Notes: generated by a model from the letters alone, not told the origin. Shown: positions 33,976 through 44,420, counted from the first letter of the stretch. The stretch is DNA of 64,000 nt from Prochlorococcus sp. AG-442-B03 (GCA_003212395.1 QCPU01000005.1:1-64000), one strand, 5' to 3'. Translations and numbers: made by a program.

Positions 33976-36027
33976 TTAGCGAAATAATTGATTTAATTTC
34001 CTTTTTTGAGAAATTGATAAATTCTCTTCTTCTAAAGTTAAAAGGGGATGATAGTTAGGATCATTATTTATAATCTTTTTCCATTTACTTTTCATATATA
34101 AGGCTTCCCTTTTCCACTGCTGATAATCTTTACCTTCTGGAGAGCCTCTTGTTTTTGATTCATAATGAATTAACTCAACTTGAGGCAGATATAAGTTTTT
34201 CAGTCCTTTTTCTTGAGCTCTAAGACAGATATCAACGTCATTGTAATTTATATGTAGGTTTTTTTCATCTAGCCCACCCAGTAAATTCCAATTATTTTTT
34301 GAAATCGCAAGACATGCTGCAGTTACTGCTGAGTATTCTTGAGTGTAGTTAATCCTATTAAAATTATGCTGATCACAATACTTAAACGCATGTCCAGCTA
34401 CTCCCCCTATCCCCATCAATACCCCAGCATGCTGAATTGTGCGATCTGCATAAAGTAACTTCGCTCCTATGCACCCCATATCTGGTCTTAAAGCATTAGA
34501 AGATAATTCGTAACCCCAAAATGGTTTTAAAAATTCTGTGTCATTATTAAGAAGTAAAAGAACATTACCATTTACAAATTTTGCGGCATAATTATTAATT
34601 GCTGAATAATTAAATTTTCCTGGAAAAGTTAAAACTTTCTTTTGATAATAAGTATTTGAAATCAGAAATTCCTTAAGAAATCTTTCTGTACTATTTAAAA
34701 TACTATTATTATCTACTATAAAAACTTCTGTATCACAACCCGATTCGTATTTGTCAATCGAATTAATACATTGTTCTAAAAGTTCTACTTTATCTTTTGT
34801 GAGAATTATGATACTCAACAAAGTACTTTTTGGAGATGACCAAGAATAAATTCTGCCTTTACTAGATAATGAAATTGATTTTAATTTGCCAAAATGAAGG
34901 GGATTTTTTTTGATTAAATCCTTTAAAAAAGTAATATCTTGATCACTTTCTTTAACAACTGATTGATCTAAATAATTTGCCTTTGTATGGTATAAAATTA
35001 ATGGTATATGTAAGATAGATTTAACGCCCTCATCTTTTCTTTTTAATTCATTATATATGTAGATAATTATGTTAAAAATTGAAGTTTTTTGTTTATTTTT
35101 TTCTAAATAGATTATGGCTTTATTCCAGAATTCACCTTTAATAATCCATGATTTTCCATAATTGTAATTTGATAAAAATAGTTCTCTATTCCATGCAGTC
35201 TTGAAATTAGGAAAGTATCTTAAATCGGAGTCTGTTATGTAATCTTCATCACCATAAAGGATAACTGGATTCTGGCTACTGTTTATAACCTGATTTAAAA
35301 TAGGATAAATAAAATCTGCAAGTTTATCATTATTTTCAAGATAAATTACCCATTTTTCATTATCTACTACTCTAAAAAAGTCTTTTCTCTGAATTTCAAA
35401 ATTATTTTGATATTTATCTTTTTGATTAATAAATTTTTTATAAAAATTTTTTTCAAATAATTTAATCCATGATGAATATTTAAATAGGTTTTTATCTGAT
35501 TTTTGATTAAATAAAACTTGATTATATTTTTTCCAAATTAAATTTGTTTTAAATATCGACTTGTCACTCTTTAATAGAAAGGGTAAAAGTCTTTTCCTAA
35601 TTCTTCTTAAAGCATCAAATTTTAATAGAGGTATGAGCCATAATTCTTTCATTAGTATGCTGGAATCTAGCATCTGTAATTCCAAAAAATTTTCTCTTTT
35701 AATGCCAATTTTTATAACTCTCCATCTTCTTCTTGCTGGGTACATGGGTCTTCCTTGAGAAACTCCCCATTTTCCTGATTTAAATATTCCAAAAGCTCTC
35801 TTATTGAGACTTTTATGCTTTATTCCAAATAAAAACAAACCTTTTTTGTCAATTTCGCTTGGCTTAATCCATATATTTCCTGAAAGTGGATAAATTTCTT
35901 TATTCTGAAATTTTTTCCATTCACAATAACTTGATTGAGGATGATTGAGTGAATATTTCCAGTTTTTTAAACTTTGAACCTTGAATAATTTAAATAATAT
36001 TTTTAATAATATTTTATTTAGAAGCAT
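33976..36027 (-). CDS. GT2-family glycosyltransferase, two-domain
   Basis: The ATG at 36027 follows the rfbB stop by two bases; in-frame starts at 36060 and 36081 would overlap rfbB by up to 52 bases. The ~683-residue protein has an N-terminal GT2-like half with YGDEDYITDSDLRYFPNFKTAWN (~270-292). The main GT2 catalytic domain begins STLLSIIILTKDKVELLEQ (~402), with LLLNNDTEFL (~490, DxD-like), GVAGHAFKY and INYNDVDICLRAQEKG (~595-610). It probably adds rhamnose or another sugar, given its place at the end of the rfb operon. Confidence 0.82.
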   Translation of the reverse strand: MLLNKILLKILFKLFKVQSLKNWKYSLNHPQSSYCEWKKFQNKEIYPLSGNIWIKPSEIDKKGLFLFGIKHKSLNKRAFGIFKSGKWGVSQGRPMYPARRRWRVIKIGIKRENFLELQMLDSSILMKELWLIPLLKFDALRRIRKRLLPFLLKSDKSIFKTNLIWKKYNQVLFNQKSDKNLFKYSSWIKLFEKNFYKKFINQKDKYQNNFEIQRKDFFRVVDNEKWVIYLENNDKLADFIYPILNQVINSSQNPVILYGDEDYITDSDLRYFPNFKTAWNRELFLSNYNYGKSWIIKGEFWNKAIIYLEKNKQKTSIFNIIIYIYNELKRKDEGVKSILHIPLILYHTKANYLDQSVVKESDQDITFLKDLIKKNPLHFGKLKSISLSSKGRIYSWSSPKSTLLSIIILTKDKVELLEQCINSIDKYESGCDTEVFIVDNNSILNSTERFLKEFLISNTYYQKKVLTFPGKFNYSAINNYAAKFVNGNVLLLLNNDTEFLKPFWGYELSSNALRPDMGCIGAKLLYADRTIQHAGVLMGIGGVAGHAFKYCDQHNFNRINYTQEYSAVTAACLAISKNNWNLLGGLDEKNLHINYNDVDICLRAQEKGLKNLYLPQVELIHYESKTRGSPEGKDYQQWKREALYMKSKWKKIINNDPNYHPLLTLEEENLSISQKRKLNQLFR

Positions 36028-36029
36028 AA

Positions 36030-37097
36030 TTAAAATTTTTTTAGAAATTTTACTGACCATTCTTGATTTTTTAAGTACCAATTAACTGTTTTTTCAATAC
36101 CTTCTTTAAAACTTAATTTTGGAAACCAATTTAAAGATTTTTTTATTTTATTTGCATTAATTGAGTATCGAAAATCATGTCCTTTTCTATCTTCTACATA
36201 AGTGATTAATTTTTTATAGGTATTAGTTCTTGGATAAATAATATCTAAGTAATTACAAATTATTTCAGCTATTTCATTATTGCTTCTTTCTTCATTACCT
36301 CCAATACAGTATTTTTCACCAATTTCTCCTCTATTTAAAATCTCTATTAAAGCTTCAGCATGATCTTCAACGTATAACCAATCTCGAATATTTTTTCCAT
36401 TACCATAAATTGGAATTTTTGAGTTTTGTAAAGCATTAATAATAATTTTAGGTATTAATTTTTCAGGATACTGCCAAGGTCCATAATTATTACTGCAATT
36501 AGTTATTAATGTAGGAAGGCCAAATGTATGATGCCATGAATTTACCAAGTGATCACTTGAGGCTTTACTTGCAGAGTAGGGACTCCTTGGATCATATTTT
36601 GTATCTTCACTGAATTGCCCTTCTTCTCCTAAAGTCCCAAAAACTTCATCGGTACTTATATGATGAAATCTAAAATTACTTTTTCTCTCAAAGGATAATT
36701 TTTCGTAGTGTGATCTTGCTGCTTCTAATAAATTAAAGGTACCTAAAATATTACTTTTGATAAATTCACCAGGACCTTCTATTGATCTATCAACATGGCT
36801 TTCTGCAGCTAAGTGCATAATTAAATCAGGATCGGCATATTTTACGGCTTCAAAAGTTTTAAAAGAATTGGTTAGATCTATTTTTAAAAGCTCATGCCTT
36901 TTTTCTTTCTCTAAATTTAAATTTTGTAGAACATTATTTATAGAAGTAAGATCACTGGCATAACCCATTTTGTCTAAATTATAAATAATACAATCAGAAT
37001 GTTTTAATAATTTTCTAATAACAGCTCCTCCAATAAAACCAGCCCCTCCAGTAATTAATATTTTTGTTTTTTCAGGAAAATTTTTCAAAAATTTCAT
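36030..37097 (-). CDS. rfbB: dTDP-glucose 4,6-dehydratase
   Basis: A 355-residue enzyme for the second step of dTDP-L-rhamnose synthesis. It shows [16 protein letters not shown] (~15-30), HLAAESHVDRSIEGPGEFI (~92-110), STDEVFGTLGEEG (~148-160, with the catalytic Asp-Glu), YSASKASSDH (~174-183) and NCSNNYGPWQYPEKLIP (~201-217), all diagnostic. It is third after rfbA and rfbC in a tight minus-strand operon, 15 bases after rfbD. Confidence 0.95.
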   Translation of the reverse strand: MKFLKNFPEKTKILITGGAGFIGGAVIRKLLKHSDCIIYNLDKMGYASDLTSINNVLQNLNLEKEKRHELLKIDLTNSFKTFEAVKYADPDLIMHLAAESHVDRSIEGPGEFIKSNILGTFNLLEAARSHYEKLSFERKSNFRFHHISTDEVFGTLGEEGQFSEDTKYDPRSPYSASKASSDHLVNSWHHTFGLPTLITNCSNNYGPWQYPEKLIPKIIINALQNSKIPIYGNGKNIRDWLYVEDHAEALIEILNRGEIGEKYCIGGNEERSNNEIAEIICNYLDIIYPRTNTYKKLITYVEDRKGHDFRYSINANKIKKSLNWFPKLSFKEGIEKTVNWYLKNQEWSVKFLKKF

Positions 37098-37112
37098 AAA
37101 CTATAAAGATCT

Positions 37113-38006
37113 TTAAATTTTTTTTGAATTTTTGTATTCAATTAATATACTTCTTAGATTTTTTCTCCAATGAATTGGTTGTATATTTAATAAGTCGGAT
37201 GTATTCGTAGTATTCAATAAAGAGTATTTAGGTCTTTGTGCAGGGGTTGGATATTCACAAGTATTTATAGGTAATACAATTGCCTCTTTTTTGTTAATAC
37301 CTAATTCTTTTGCAATTTCTCCAACTGAAACAGCTATATCAAACCAGCTTGCTACTCCTGCATCAGTCCAATGAAGAATAAAAGGTAATTTCTTTTCTTT
37401 CTTCAATTTAATTATTTTCCAACATACTTTAGCTAGATCTCTTGTACTTGTTGGACATCCGATTTGATCTGACACTACCTTTATAAATTCTTTTTCAGAG
37501 TGTAATTTTAGCATAGTTAAAATGAAATTCTTACCTCTAGGACTTATTACCCAGCTTGTCCTTAAAATTGTTGCGTTATCAATATTTTGAATGTTTTTTT
37601 TAATAAGTTCCTCTCCTAACGCTTTTGAAGCTCCATATTGTGATAAGGGTTTTCTGGTTTGATTTTCTCTGTAAGGAAAATTTTGATTTCCGTCGAAGAC
37701 AAAATCTGTACTGATATGTAATAGTTTTGAATTGGTTTCGTTAATCGCTTCTGTAAATGCCGCGGGTGCATCACTATTAATTCGCCGAGAAAGTTGTATA
37801 TTTTTCTCTGCATCATCAACTTGTGTGTATGCTGCACAGTTAATAATCCAATCAGGTTTTAAATCTAGAACAGTTTTAATGCATGACTTGGAATCAGATA
37901 AGTCTAATTTATTTCTGCCAGGATTAAAAATTTCTATTCCTCTAGGTTTTTGTTTTAAAATTTCCTGTCCTAATTGACCAGATCCACCTGTTAAAAGAAT
38001 TTTCAT
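37113..38006 (-). CDS. rfbD: dTDP-4-dehydrorhamnose reductase
   Basis: A 297-residue enzyme for the last step of dTDP-L-rhamnose synthesis. It has GGSGQLGQEIL (~7-17), INCAAYTQVDDAE (~57-69), HISTDFVFDG (~98-107), YGASKALGEELI (~125-136) and the end motif TPAQRPKYSLLNTT. It starts 8 bases after rfbC. Confidence 0.93.
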   Translation of the reverse strand: MKILLTGGSGQLGQEILKQKPRGIEIFNPGRNKLDLSDSKSCIKTVLDLKPDWIINCAAYTQVDDAEKNIQLSRRINSDAPAAFTEAINETNSKLLHISTDFVFDGNQNFPYRENQTRKPLSQYGASKALGEELIKKNIQNIDNATILRTSWVISPRGKNFILTMLKLHSEKEFIKVVSDQIGCPTSTRDLAKVCWKIIKLKKEKKLPFILHWTDAGVASWFDIAVSVGEIAKELGINKKEAIVLPINTCEYPTPAQRPKYSLLNTTNTSDLLNIQPIHWRKNLRSILIEYKNSKKI

Positions 38007-38014
38007 TACGGTAA

Positions 38015-38593
38015 TTAATTAAATACATCAGCATTTTTTAGAAAAGGGGCTTTCGAGTCCTTATCTGATAATCTTGGCTCAGAATATCCTATATCTTTTA
38101 AAGGCCAATCAATGTCTATCCCTTCATCATTCCATCTTATAGAACGGTCTTGTTCCTTACTCCATAATTCACTTGCTTTATAAAGAACTTCAGAATTTGC
38201 TTCTAGTGATAAAAAACCATGGGCAAATCCAACAGGAATCCAAATCATTAGTTTTTTTACATTATCAAGAACCACGCTAGTCCATTGACCGAAAGTTGGG
38301 GAACTTTTTCTTATGTCTACAGCTACATCGAATATTGAACCAGATACACATCTAACAAGCTTTCCTTGAGGTTTAGGTTCGATTTGATAATGAAGACCTC
38401 TTAATACACCAATATTTGATGAAGAATGATTATCCTGATGGAAATTGACTTCTTCTCCAACTATGTTATTGAATAATTTTTGATTCCAACTTTCATAGAA
38501 AAAACCTCTATCATCTTTTAATATTTTTGGTTTAATTATAAAAACTCCATCGAGAATGTTACCTTTATTTGAAGTTAAGTTTTTAATATCCAT
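38015..38593 (-). CDS. rfbC: dTDP-4-dehydrorhamnose 3,5-epimerase
   Basis: A 192-residue cupin enzyme. It shows DDRGFFYESWNQKLF, HQDNHSSSNIGVLRGLHYQ (~51-69, with the catalytic His), QGKLVRCVSGSIFDVAVDIRKSSPTFGQW and PVGFAHGFLSLE (~121-132). The length is normal. It acts between RfbB and RfbD in dTDP-rhamnose synthesis and lies 9 bases after rfbA. Confidence 0.95.
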   Translation of the reverse strand: MDIKNLTSNKGNILDGVFIIKPKILKDDRGFFYESWNQKLFNNIVGEEVNFHQDNHSSSNIGVLRGLHYQIEPKPQGKLVRCVSGSIFDVAVDIRKSSPTFGQWTSVVLDNVKKLMIWIPVGFAHGFLSLEANSEVLYKASELWSKEQDRSIRWNDEGIDIDWPLKDIGYSEPRLSDKDSKAPFLKNADVFN

Positions 38594-38602
38594 TTTTAAT
38601 TA

Positions 38603-39508
38603 TTAATATTTATATGAACCTGAAGAATTTTTACTTTCATTTAAGATGTTCTGTAAATATTCCCCATAACCACTTTTCTTAAGATCTATTGAAAGAGAAT
38701 AAAGTTGATCATCATCTATAAAATCCATTCTCCAGGCAACTTCTTCAGGACAGCCAATTTTTAAACCTTGTCTTCTTTCTAAAGTACGAATATATGATGC
38801 AGCTTCGTGAAGAGAATCAGTTGTACCTGTGTCTAACCAAGTCATTCCTCTATTCATTTTCTCAACATTTAATTTACCTTCTTTCATATACATTTTGTTT
38901 AAATCTGTTATTTCTAATTCTCCTCTATCAGAAGGTTTAATTTTTTTAGCTTTTTCAACAACAGAATTGTCATAGAAATATAAACCAGTTATGGCAAATT
39001 TACTTTTTGGATTTATAGGTTTTTCCTCAATATTATAAGCTATACCTTTTGAATCGAACTCTACAACTCCATACCTTTGGGGATCACTTACAGAATAAGC
39101 AAAGATGGAAGCACCTTCATTTAAAAGATAGTTTTTTTGTAATTGATTAACTAAAAAATCTCCATGGAATAAATTATCCCCAAGTATTAATGTAACGCTT
39201 GAATTTTTAATAAATTCCTCTGCTATGAGGAATGCTTGAGCAATCCCCTCAGGTTTTGCCTGAATTTTGTATTTTATACTTATGCCAAATTGAGAACCAT
39301 TTCCTAGTAATTTTTCAAAAGTAACTCTATCATTAGGGGTAGTAATAATTAAAATGTCTCTTATTCCGGCAAGCATTAAAGTTGATAAGGGATAGTAAAT
39401 CATTGGTTTATCATAAACTGGTATTAGTTGCTTACTTGTCGCTTTTGTAATTGGATATAGCCTGCTCCCGTTACCCCCGGCTAAAATTATTCCTTTTCTT
39501 TTTACCAT
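38603..39508 (-). CDS. rfbA: glucose-1-phosphate thymidylyltransferase
   Basis: A 301-residue enzyme that makes dTDP-glucose, the first step of the rhamnose route. [17 protein letters not shown] (~5-21), [17 protein letters not shown] (~24-40), LGDNLFHGD (~110-118) and [20 protein letters not shown] are diagnostic. It is the first gene of the rfbACDB operon and divergent from kpsC, with about 110 bases for both promoters. Confidence 0.95.
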   Translation of the reverse strand: MVKRKGIILAGGNGSRLYPITKATSKQLIPVYDKPMIYYPLSTLMLAGIRDILIITTPNDRVTFEKLLGNGSQFGISIKYKIQAKPEGIAQAFLIAEEFIKNSSVTLILGDNLFHGDFLVNQLQKNYLLNEGASIFAYSVSDPQRYGVVEFDSKGIAYNIEEKPINPKSKFAITGLYFYDNSVVEKAKKIKPSDRGELEITDLNKMYMKEGKLNVEKMNRGMTWLDTGTTDSLHEAASYIRTLERRQGLKIGCPEEVAWRMDFIDDDQLYSLSIDLKKSGYGEYLQNILNESKNSSGSYKY

Positions 39509-39619
39509 TATGTCAATTTTATTTAATTAGTAATTTTGAATTTATATATTACTTGAAAGGGTTACTGGTTTGATATGGAATAAAATTAAAAGTTATAATT
39601 TAAAAAATGAGAAATAAAT

Positions 39620-41602
39620 ATGATTAAAGATCTTTTGAGTAAATTTTTTTTAATGAAATCAAGAACGAGAAAAATCATAAATGAATTTCAACTAGATAAT
39701 AGTGCTTTCTATTCATGGGGAATGAAAAGATCAGGCAAATTTCTTCGAAATAATCTGAAAAATAAAAAAATAGTTTATATCGAGGATGGATTTGTTCATT
39801 CATTTGGAACGAAAAAGAAAGATATTCCTTTGAGCATTTGTTTCGATAATGCTGGAATTTACTACAATTGCAATAGTAAAAATGATTTAAAAAAGTATAT
39901 TAAAGAAAAATTAAGTAAAGAAAATATTTCTAGAGCAAAAAATATAGTTAATTTATGGAAAAAATATTCAATTTCCAAATACAATTTCCCATCTTGTATT
40001 GAACCTCCTCCATCTCCTTACATACTTTTAGTAGATCAAACTTTCGGAGACCTTTCTATAGAATACGGGGATGCCAATGAAAATTCATTTAAGAAGATGT
40101 TTGAATTTGCAGTAAATAATTGGCCGGAGCATAAAATTGTTATAAAGTCTCATCCAGATGTAATAAATTCTAAAAAAAAAGGGTGCATTGATATTTCTAA
40201 TAATACAAAAGATAACGTTATTATTCTGGGAGATATTGGTCAAATAAATAAATTAATAGAGTCTAGTGCAGCAGTTTGCGTAGTTACTAGCCAAGTAGGA
40301 TTTGAAGCTTTAATTTATGGAAAGGATGTTCATGTCTTTGGTAATCCTTTTTATTCAGGGTTAGGATTAACTATTGACCACAATACAAATAATGGAAAGG
40401 TAAAAAAGCAAATTACCCTTGAGCAGCTTGTTTTTTCTTCTTTAGTAAAATATCAAATTTGCTTCGATCCAAGAACTAAAAAAAAATGTGAAATTGAACA
40501 AATAATGGAATTTATTCATAGCTCGAGAGAGGCCTCTGAATTTTTCCCGCAAGATTTAGAAGCTGTAAAATTAACTCCTTGGAAAGCTAGGCAAATCAAT
40601 AGATTTGTTTACCCGGTCACTGGTAAAAAAGTGAAATTTTTTAAAAGATTTAAAAGTAAAATGAAAAATATTATTGTTTGGGGTAAAAACACAAGGTTAG
40701 AAACCTATATCTCTAAGTTAGATAATTTTATTTCAGTAGAAGATGGATTTATTAGATCTGTAGGCCTTGGGGGCGACCTATATCCTCCATTAAGTCTTTT
40801 ATTTGATAAGAAAGGTATACATTATGATGCCAGTAAGGTAAGTGATCTAGAGGATCAACTTCAGAATAGCAATGTAAACTATAGTGAGAAGATGAGAGCA
40901 AGAAAAATTCTAAATTCCATTGTTAAATACAAAATTAGTAAATATAACCTTAGGCTATCAAAAAAGATTGATTTGCCAAAAAACGCTGTAAATAAAGAGG
41001 TTATTGGAGTACTTGGCCAAGTAGAAAGTGATAATTCTATTATTTATGGTGTGCCTGACAATACTATAAAAAAGACAAATTTTGCTTTAGTAGAAAAGGT
41101 GAGAGAGGATTATCCTGATGCTTTTATTATTTATAAACCACACCCAGATACTGAGTCAGGTGTGAGAGCTAAAGGTAAGAGGGATTCTGATATAAGTAAT
41201 TATGCGGATCTTATCGCTTATAAAACTTCTCTTGAAGATCTCTTTAATAAAGTAGATAGGATTGCTGTATTCACTTCCCTAGGGGGTTTTGAAGCTTTAA
41301 TTAGAGGAATATCTGTAATAACATATGGTTTGCCATTTTATTCAGGTTGGGGACTCACTGATGACAAATTAGTTAACCATGTTTGGGCAAAAAGAAGAAA
41401 AAGAATATTAACATTAGAGGAATTGACTTTTATTAGCTTAATAAAATATCCCTTTTATTCAAGCATAAAATTTAATTGTCTTACTGAAATAGAGAATATT
41501 TTCGAAGAGCTACTTGAAAGTACTGGAAAAAAAAATTTGGAGCAAATCGTATTTAGATATTGGGGTACTTTAAAAGACCACTTTCTAAATATAACTAGAT
41601 AA
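39620..41602 (+). CDS. kpsC: capsule Kdo-linker glycosyltransferase KpsC
   Basis: A 660-residue protein made of two related halves, as in KpsC of group 2 capsules. Each half has an EDGF motif (YIEDGFVHSFG ~54-64; SVEDGFIRSVG ~374-384), an HPD motif (SHPD ~177; KPHPDTESG ~509) and a GFEALxxG...PFYSGxGLT stretch (~230-255; ~560-585). KpsC is a dual beta-Kdo transferase that extends the Kdo linker on a lysophospholipid in the cytoplasm. kpsS follows without a gap. Confidence 0.9.
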   Translation: MIKDLLSKFFLMKSRTRKIINEFQLDNSAFYSWGMKRSGKFLRNNLKNKKIVYIEDGFVHSFGTKKKDIPLSICFDNAGIYYNCNSKNDLKKYIKEKLSKENISRAKNIVNLWKKYSISKYNFPSCIEPPPSPYILLVDQTFGDLSIEYGDANENSFKKMFEFAVNNWPEHKIVIKSHPDVINSKKKGCIDISNNTKDNVIILGDIGQINKLIESSAAVCVVTSQVGFEALIYGKDVHVFGNPFYSGLGLTIDHNTNNGKVKKQITLEQLVFSSLVKYQICFDPRTKKKCEIEQIMEFIHSSREASEFFPQDLEAVKLTPWKARQINRFVYPVTGKKVKFFKRFKSKMKNIIVWGKNTRLETYISKLDNFISVEDGFIRSVGLGGDLYPPLSLLFDKKGIHYDASKVSDLEDQLQNSNVNYSEKMRARKILNSIVKYKISKYNLRLSKKIDLPKNAVNKEVIGVLGQVESDNSIIYGVPDNTIKKTNFALVEKVREDYPDAFIIYKPHPDTESGVRAKGKRDSDISNYADLIAYKTSLEDLFNKVDRIAVFTSLGGFEALIRGISVITYGLPFYSGWGLTDDKLVNHVWAKRRKRILTLEELTFISLIKYPFYSSIKFNCLTEIENIFEELLESTGKKNLEQIVFRYWGTLKDHFLNITR

Positions 41603-42832
41603 ATGATTCCTAATCACAGAAGACCATTGTTCAGAAAAAAAGTTTTAATTGAAGGAAATTGTTTGTTCCTAGTGGGTCCTATTGGAACTTTCTTTGCAAG
41701 ATTTTCTGATTATTTAGAAAATAATAATATAAGAACTTATAAAATTTTATTCCCTTTACATGAATATGGTTTTTCTCAATCAAGAATAATAAAATACGAT
41801 CAAGACATAAAAGTTTTTAAAGATTTTTTAAGAGAAACTATTATTAACTATGAAATAAAGCATATATTCATGTATGGTAACGTCCTCATTCCTCATAAGC
41901 AGGCTTTGGATTTAGCGAAAGAACTCAATTTTGTAGGTAAAGATATAAAAACACATATTTTTGAACTAGGTTATTTAAGACCTAACTTTGTAACTCTTGA
42001 AAATGATGGAATTAACTACAATAGTAGTTTAATTAAAAGTAGGAAATTTTATTTAAATCAAGATTCATATTCGGTTTTACCCGTACCCAAAAAACACGCA
42101 CGTTTAAGGATAAGAAAAATATGGAAAACAATTTCATTTATTAACCATAGTTTTAAAAATTATAAAATCGTTGAAAAAGATCATAAGTTGCAGCCTAAAC
42201 CAATATACATTTGGTTCCAAATAAAAGGTTTCTTTCTAAAATACTTTTTCTTTTTTACTGAATACAAATTAAAAAATTATTTATTACGCAATAAGTTTTT
42301 TTTAGTGATTTTACAAGTTTCTACAGATAGTCAACTAACTGAAGGTTCTGATATTAAAGATAATAAAAAATTTATTTATGAAGTAATAAAAGAGTTTGCC
42401 GAAGCCAAACGAAATGATATTAATCTTGTTTTTAAACATCATCCTCGAGATAGAGGATATACAAATTACCATAATGAAATTCAAAATTTAGCCAATGAAT
42501 TTGGTGTTTCCAATAATGTATTTTATATTCATGACTATTATTTATCTAAGTTATTCCAAAACTCAAATTGTATGGGCACTGTTCTTATAAATAGCACGGT
42601 GGGATATCAATCTCTTTATCATTCTGTCCCTGTTAAATCACTAGGAATTACACCGTATAACATAAAAGGTCTTTCAGATCAAAAAGATTTAGCGTCATTT
42701 TTTAAAAATCCATCCCCTGTTGATAAGCTATTATTCAATAAATTTTATAAATATATACTTGAAAATTCACAAATAAATGGGAATTTTGATGGATTTTTCC
42801 CATTCAAAAAAGTTTTTATTACTAAAAAGTGA
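41603..42832 (+). CDS. kpsS: capsule Kdo-linker glycosyltransferase KpsS
   Basis: A 409-residue Capsule_synth family protein with VGPIGTFFARFSDYLE near the N-terminus, FELGYLRPNFVTLENDGINYNS (~119-140), FKHHPRDRGY (~273-282) and STVGYQSLYHSVPVKSLG (~329-346). KpsS adds the first Kdo to the lysophosphatidylglycerol anchor in known systems. It begins directly after the kpsC stop, and its own stop overlaps the start of the next gene by 4 bases. Confidence 0.85.
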   Translation: MIPNHRRPLFRKKVLIEGNCLFLVGPIGTFFARFSDYLENNNIRTYKILFPLHEYGFSQSRIIKYDQDIKVFKDFLRETIINYEIKHIFMYGNVLIPHKQALDLAKELNFVGKDIKTHIFELGYLRPNFVTLENDGINYNSSLIKSRKFYLNQDSYSVLPVPKKHARLRIRKIWKTISFINHSFKNYKIVEKDHKLQPKPIYIWFQIKGFFLKYFFFFTEYKLKNYLLRNKFFLVILQVSTDSQLTEGSDIKDNKKFIYEVIKEFAEAKRNDINLVFKHHPRDRGYTNYHNEIQNLANEFGVSNNVFYIHDYYLSKLFQNSNCMGTVLINSTVGYQSLYHSVPVKSLGITPYNIKGLSDQKDLASFFKNPSPVDKLLFNKFYKYILENSQINGNFDGFFPFKKVFITKK

Positions 42833-43563
42833 GTAAAAACAATATAAAAAATTTTTTTAATGTAGTTTTTAGGTTAAACATTTTTATTTTTTCTTATCTA
42901 CTTTATTTAACTCAATTAATTCTTATTTTTTTTAACTTCAAAAACTTCGCAAAAAATGTATTTAATTCTGCCGCTTACTTTTGTTCATTGTCGTTAGGTA
43001 TAGATTATGATATTGATCTTAATTTAAAAAAAAAATTTTTAAAAAAAGGTATTCATGTATCAAATCACGATAATCCACTAGATATATTTGTAGCGCAGAA
43101 CTTTTTTAAAATAAAAACAATCACGACTGTTGATCAACATTTGAAGAATTTTCTTCCTTTTTTTGAAGCTTCATTGAATAATTATGGCCATTATTGTTTT
43201 GATTATTTAAATTTTCATGATAGAAAATCAGCTTATTTATTTTTAGATAGAGTTTGCAAAAATGATAAAAATGTTCTTATTTATCCAAGCGGATCTATTT
43301 ATACATCAATTATCAAACGATTCTCAAAAAGTGTATCTAAGTTATCAATGGTTAATAAACTAAAAGTAATAGCTTGGAAATTCATTTTCAATGATCAAGC
43401 AAATATTGAATATGATAGAAATATTGGTAAATATATCTTAAAAAGGATATGTTCTGAAAAATTAGTACTACAAATAGGAAAAGTTAAAGTTTTCAATCCA
43501 AAAGATTATAGAAGTGTTGAAGAATTACATTCAGATCTTTACTTATTTTATTTAGATTCTTAA
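42829..43563 (+). CDS. PlsC-like acyltransferase
   Basis: A 244-residue protein starting with GTG that overlaps the end of kpsS by 4 bases. After an N-terminal hydrophobic span (~12-34) it has HVSNHDNPLDIFVAQ (~75-89), fitting the NHx4D catalytic motif, and LIYPSGSIYTS (~139-149), in the place of the FPEGTR block. These mark the 1-acylglycerol-3-phosphate acyltransferase fold, although the second block is weak. Tight coupling to kpsS suggests action on the capsule's lysophospholipid anchor; a role in membrane lipids is the alternative. Confidence 0.65.
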   Translation: MSKNNIKNFFNVVFRLNIFIFSYLLYLTQLILIFFNFKNFAKNVFNSAAYFCSLSLGIDYDIDLNLKKKFLKKGIHVSNHDNPLDIFVAQNFFKIKTITTVDQHLKNFLPFFEASLNNYGHYCFDYLNFHDRKSAYLFLDRVCKNDKNVLIYPSGSIYTSIIKRFSKSVSKLSMVNKLKVIAWKFIFNDQANIEYDRNIGKYILKRICSEKLVLQIGKVKVFNPKDYRSVEELHSDLYLFYLDS

Positions 43564-43577
43564 AAAATCTTTGTTTA

Positions 43578-44420
43578 TCAAAAACTATATTTTTCAAGAT
43601 ATTTCCTTTGTTTAGCTGAGATATTTTCTGATCTTCCTGAAAATAGAAGTTGTATTATTCCGTTATAGTCTTTCGCTATAGAGTAATTTTCATAGGATAC
43701 TTCGCAATAACGTAAATATGGCTTTAATACTTGAGGCATTTGAAAATTAACATCAAGTTTTTTTAATTCTTTTTCTATAAATTTAATATTTTCTGATTTG
43801 AGCATAAATTTTTCAGAGTCTATCTCATAATCCATTTGATGCTCATATATATATTTCCCATTTGGCAAACCTAAAGTCCGCTTATTAGAGAGCTGTAAAA
43901 TCTTTAAAAAAGCATTTATACAATCCTTATTAAGAGATCTATGATTAAAACTTATTAATCCAATACCTATAGTCATTTTTTTTGACTCGGGGATTCTCAC
44001 AAATCCTCTTATTAATTCTTTAAGTATCTTCTTATTTTGGAAATCTGGCATTACGAATGTTCTTCCTATTTCGCAAAAATTGTCATTTTTCAATTTCTCA
44101 AAAGTACCAGGATGGTAAGACTCCAAATAAGAATATTCTTTATTATTAACAGAACCTTTTTCGCTCAATAAAAATCTTTGCCCCCCAGCTAATTGCATTT
44201 TTTCTTTGTCCCAAATCATCATATGAAGAAAGAAAAAATCTCTTTCTTCAATATCATTTTTTATTGGGTTTGTTTTTAATACATTAAATGCTTCTGCTCT
44301 TTGCTCTCCATACCAATCAAATTGGCAAGCTAATTTTTCACCTGGGATTAGGTATATAAGATGTTCTTTAGAGTTCTCAATAATATAACTCCCGAAATTT
44401 TTAGTAAAAAATTCGTACAT
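43578..44420 (-). CDS. OlsB/hemolysin-like GNAT acyltransferase
   Basis: A 280-residue protein. The central part has DWYGEQRAEAFNVL (~35-48), MQLAGGQRFLL (~76-86), FCEIGRTFVMPDFQNKKILKELIRGF (~115-140) and IGIGLISFNHRSLNKD (~151-166). This matches the layout of ornithine-acyl[ACP] N-acyltransferases and related autoinducer-synthase-like GNAT proteins ('aG..R......E.GR..V.p......l..L..g'). It converges on the PlsC-like gene with a 14-base gap. An OlsB-OlsA type pair would make a lipoamino acid, but a role in capsule anchoring is also possible. Confidence 0.55.
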   Translation of the reverse strand: MYEFFTKNFGSYIIENSKEHLIYLIPGEKLACQFDWYGEQRAEAFNVLKTNPIKNDIEERDFFFLHMMIWDKEKMQLAGGQRFLLSEKGSVNNKEYSYLESYHPGTFEKLKNDNFCEIGRTFVMPDFQNKKILKELIRGFVRIPESKKMTIGIGLISFNHRSLNKDCINAFLKILQLSNKRTLGLPNGKYIYEHQMDYEIDSEKFMLKSENIKFIEKELKKLDVNFQMPQVLKPYLRYCEVSYENYSIAKDYNGIIQLLFSGRSENISAKQRKYLEKYSF

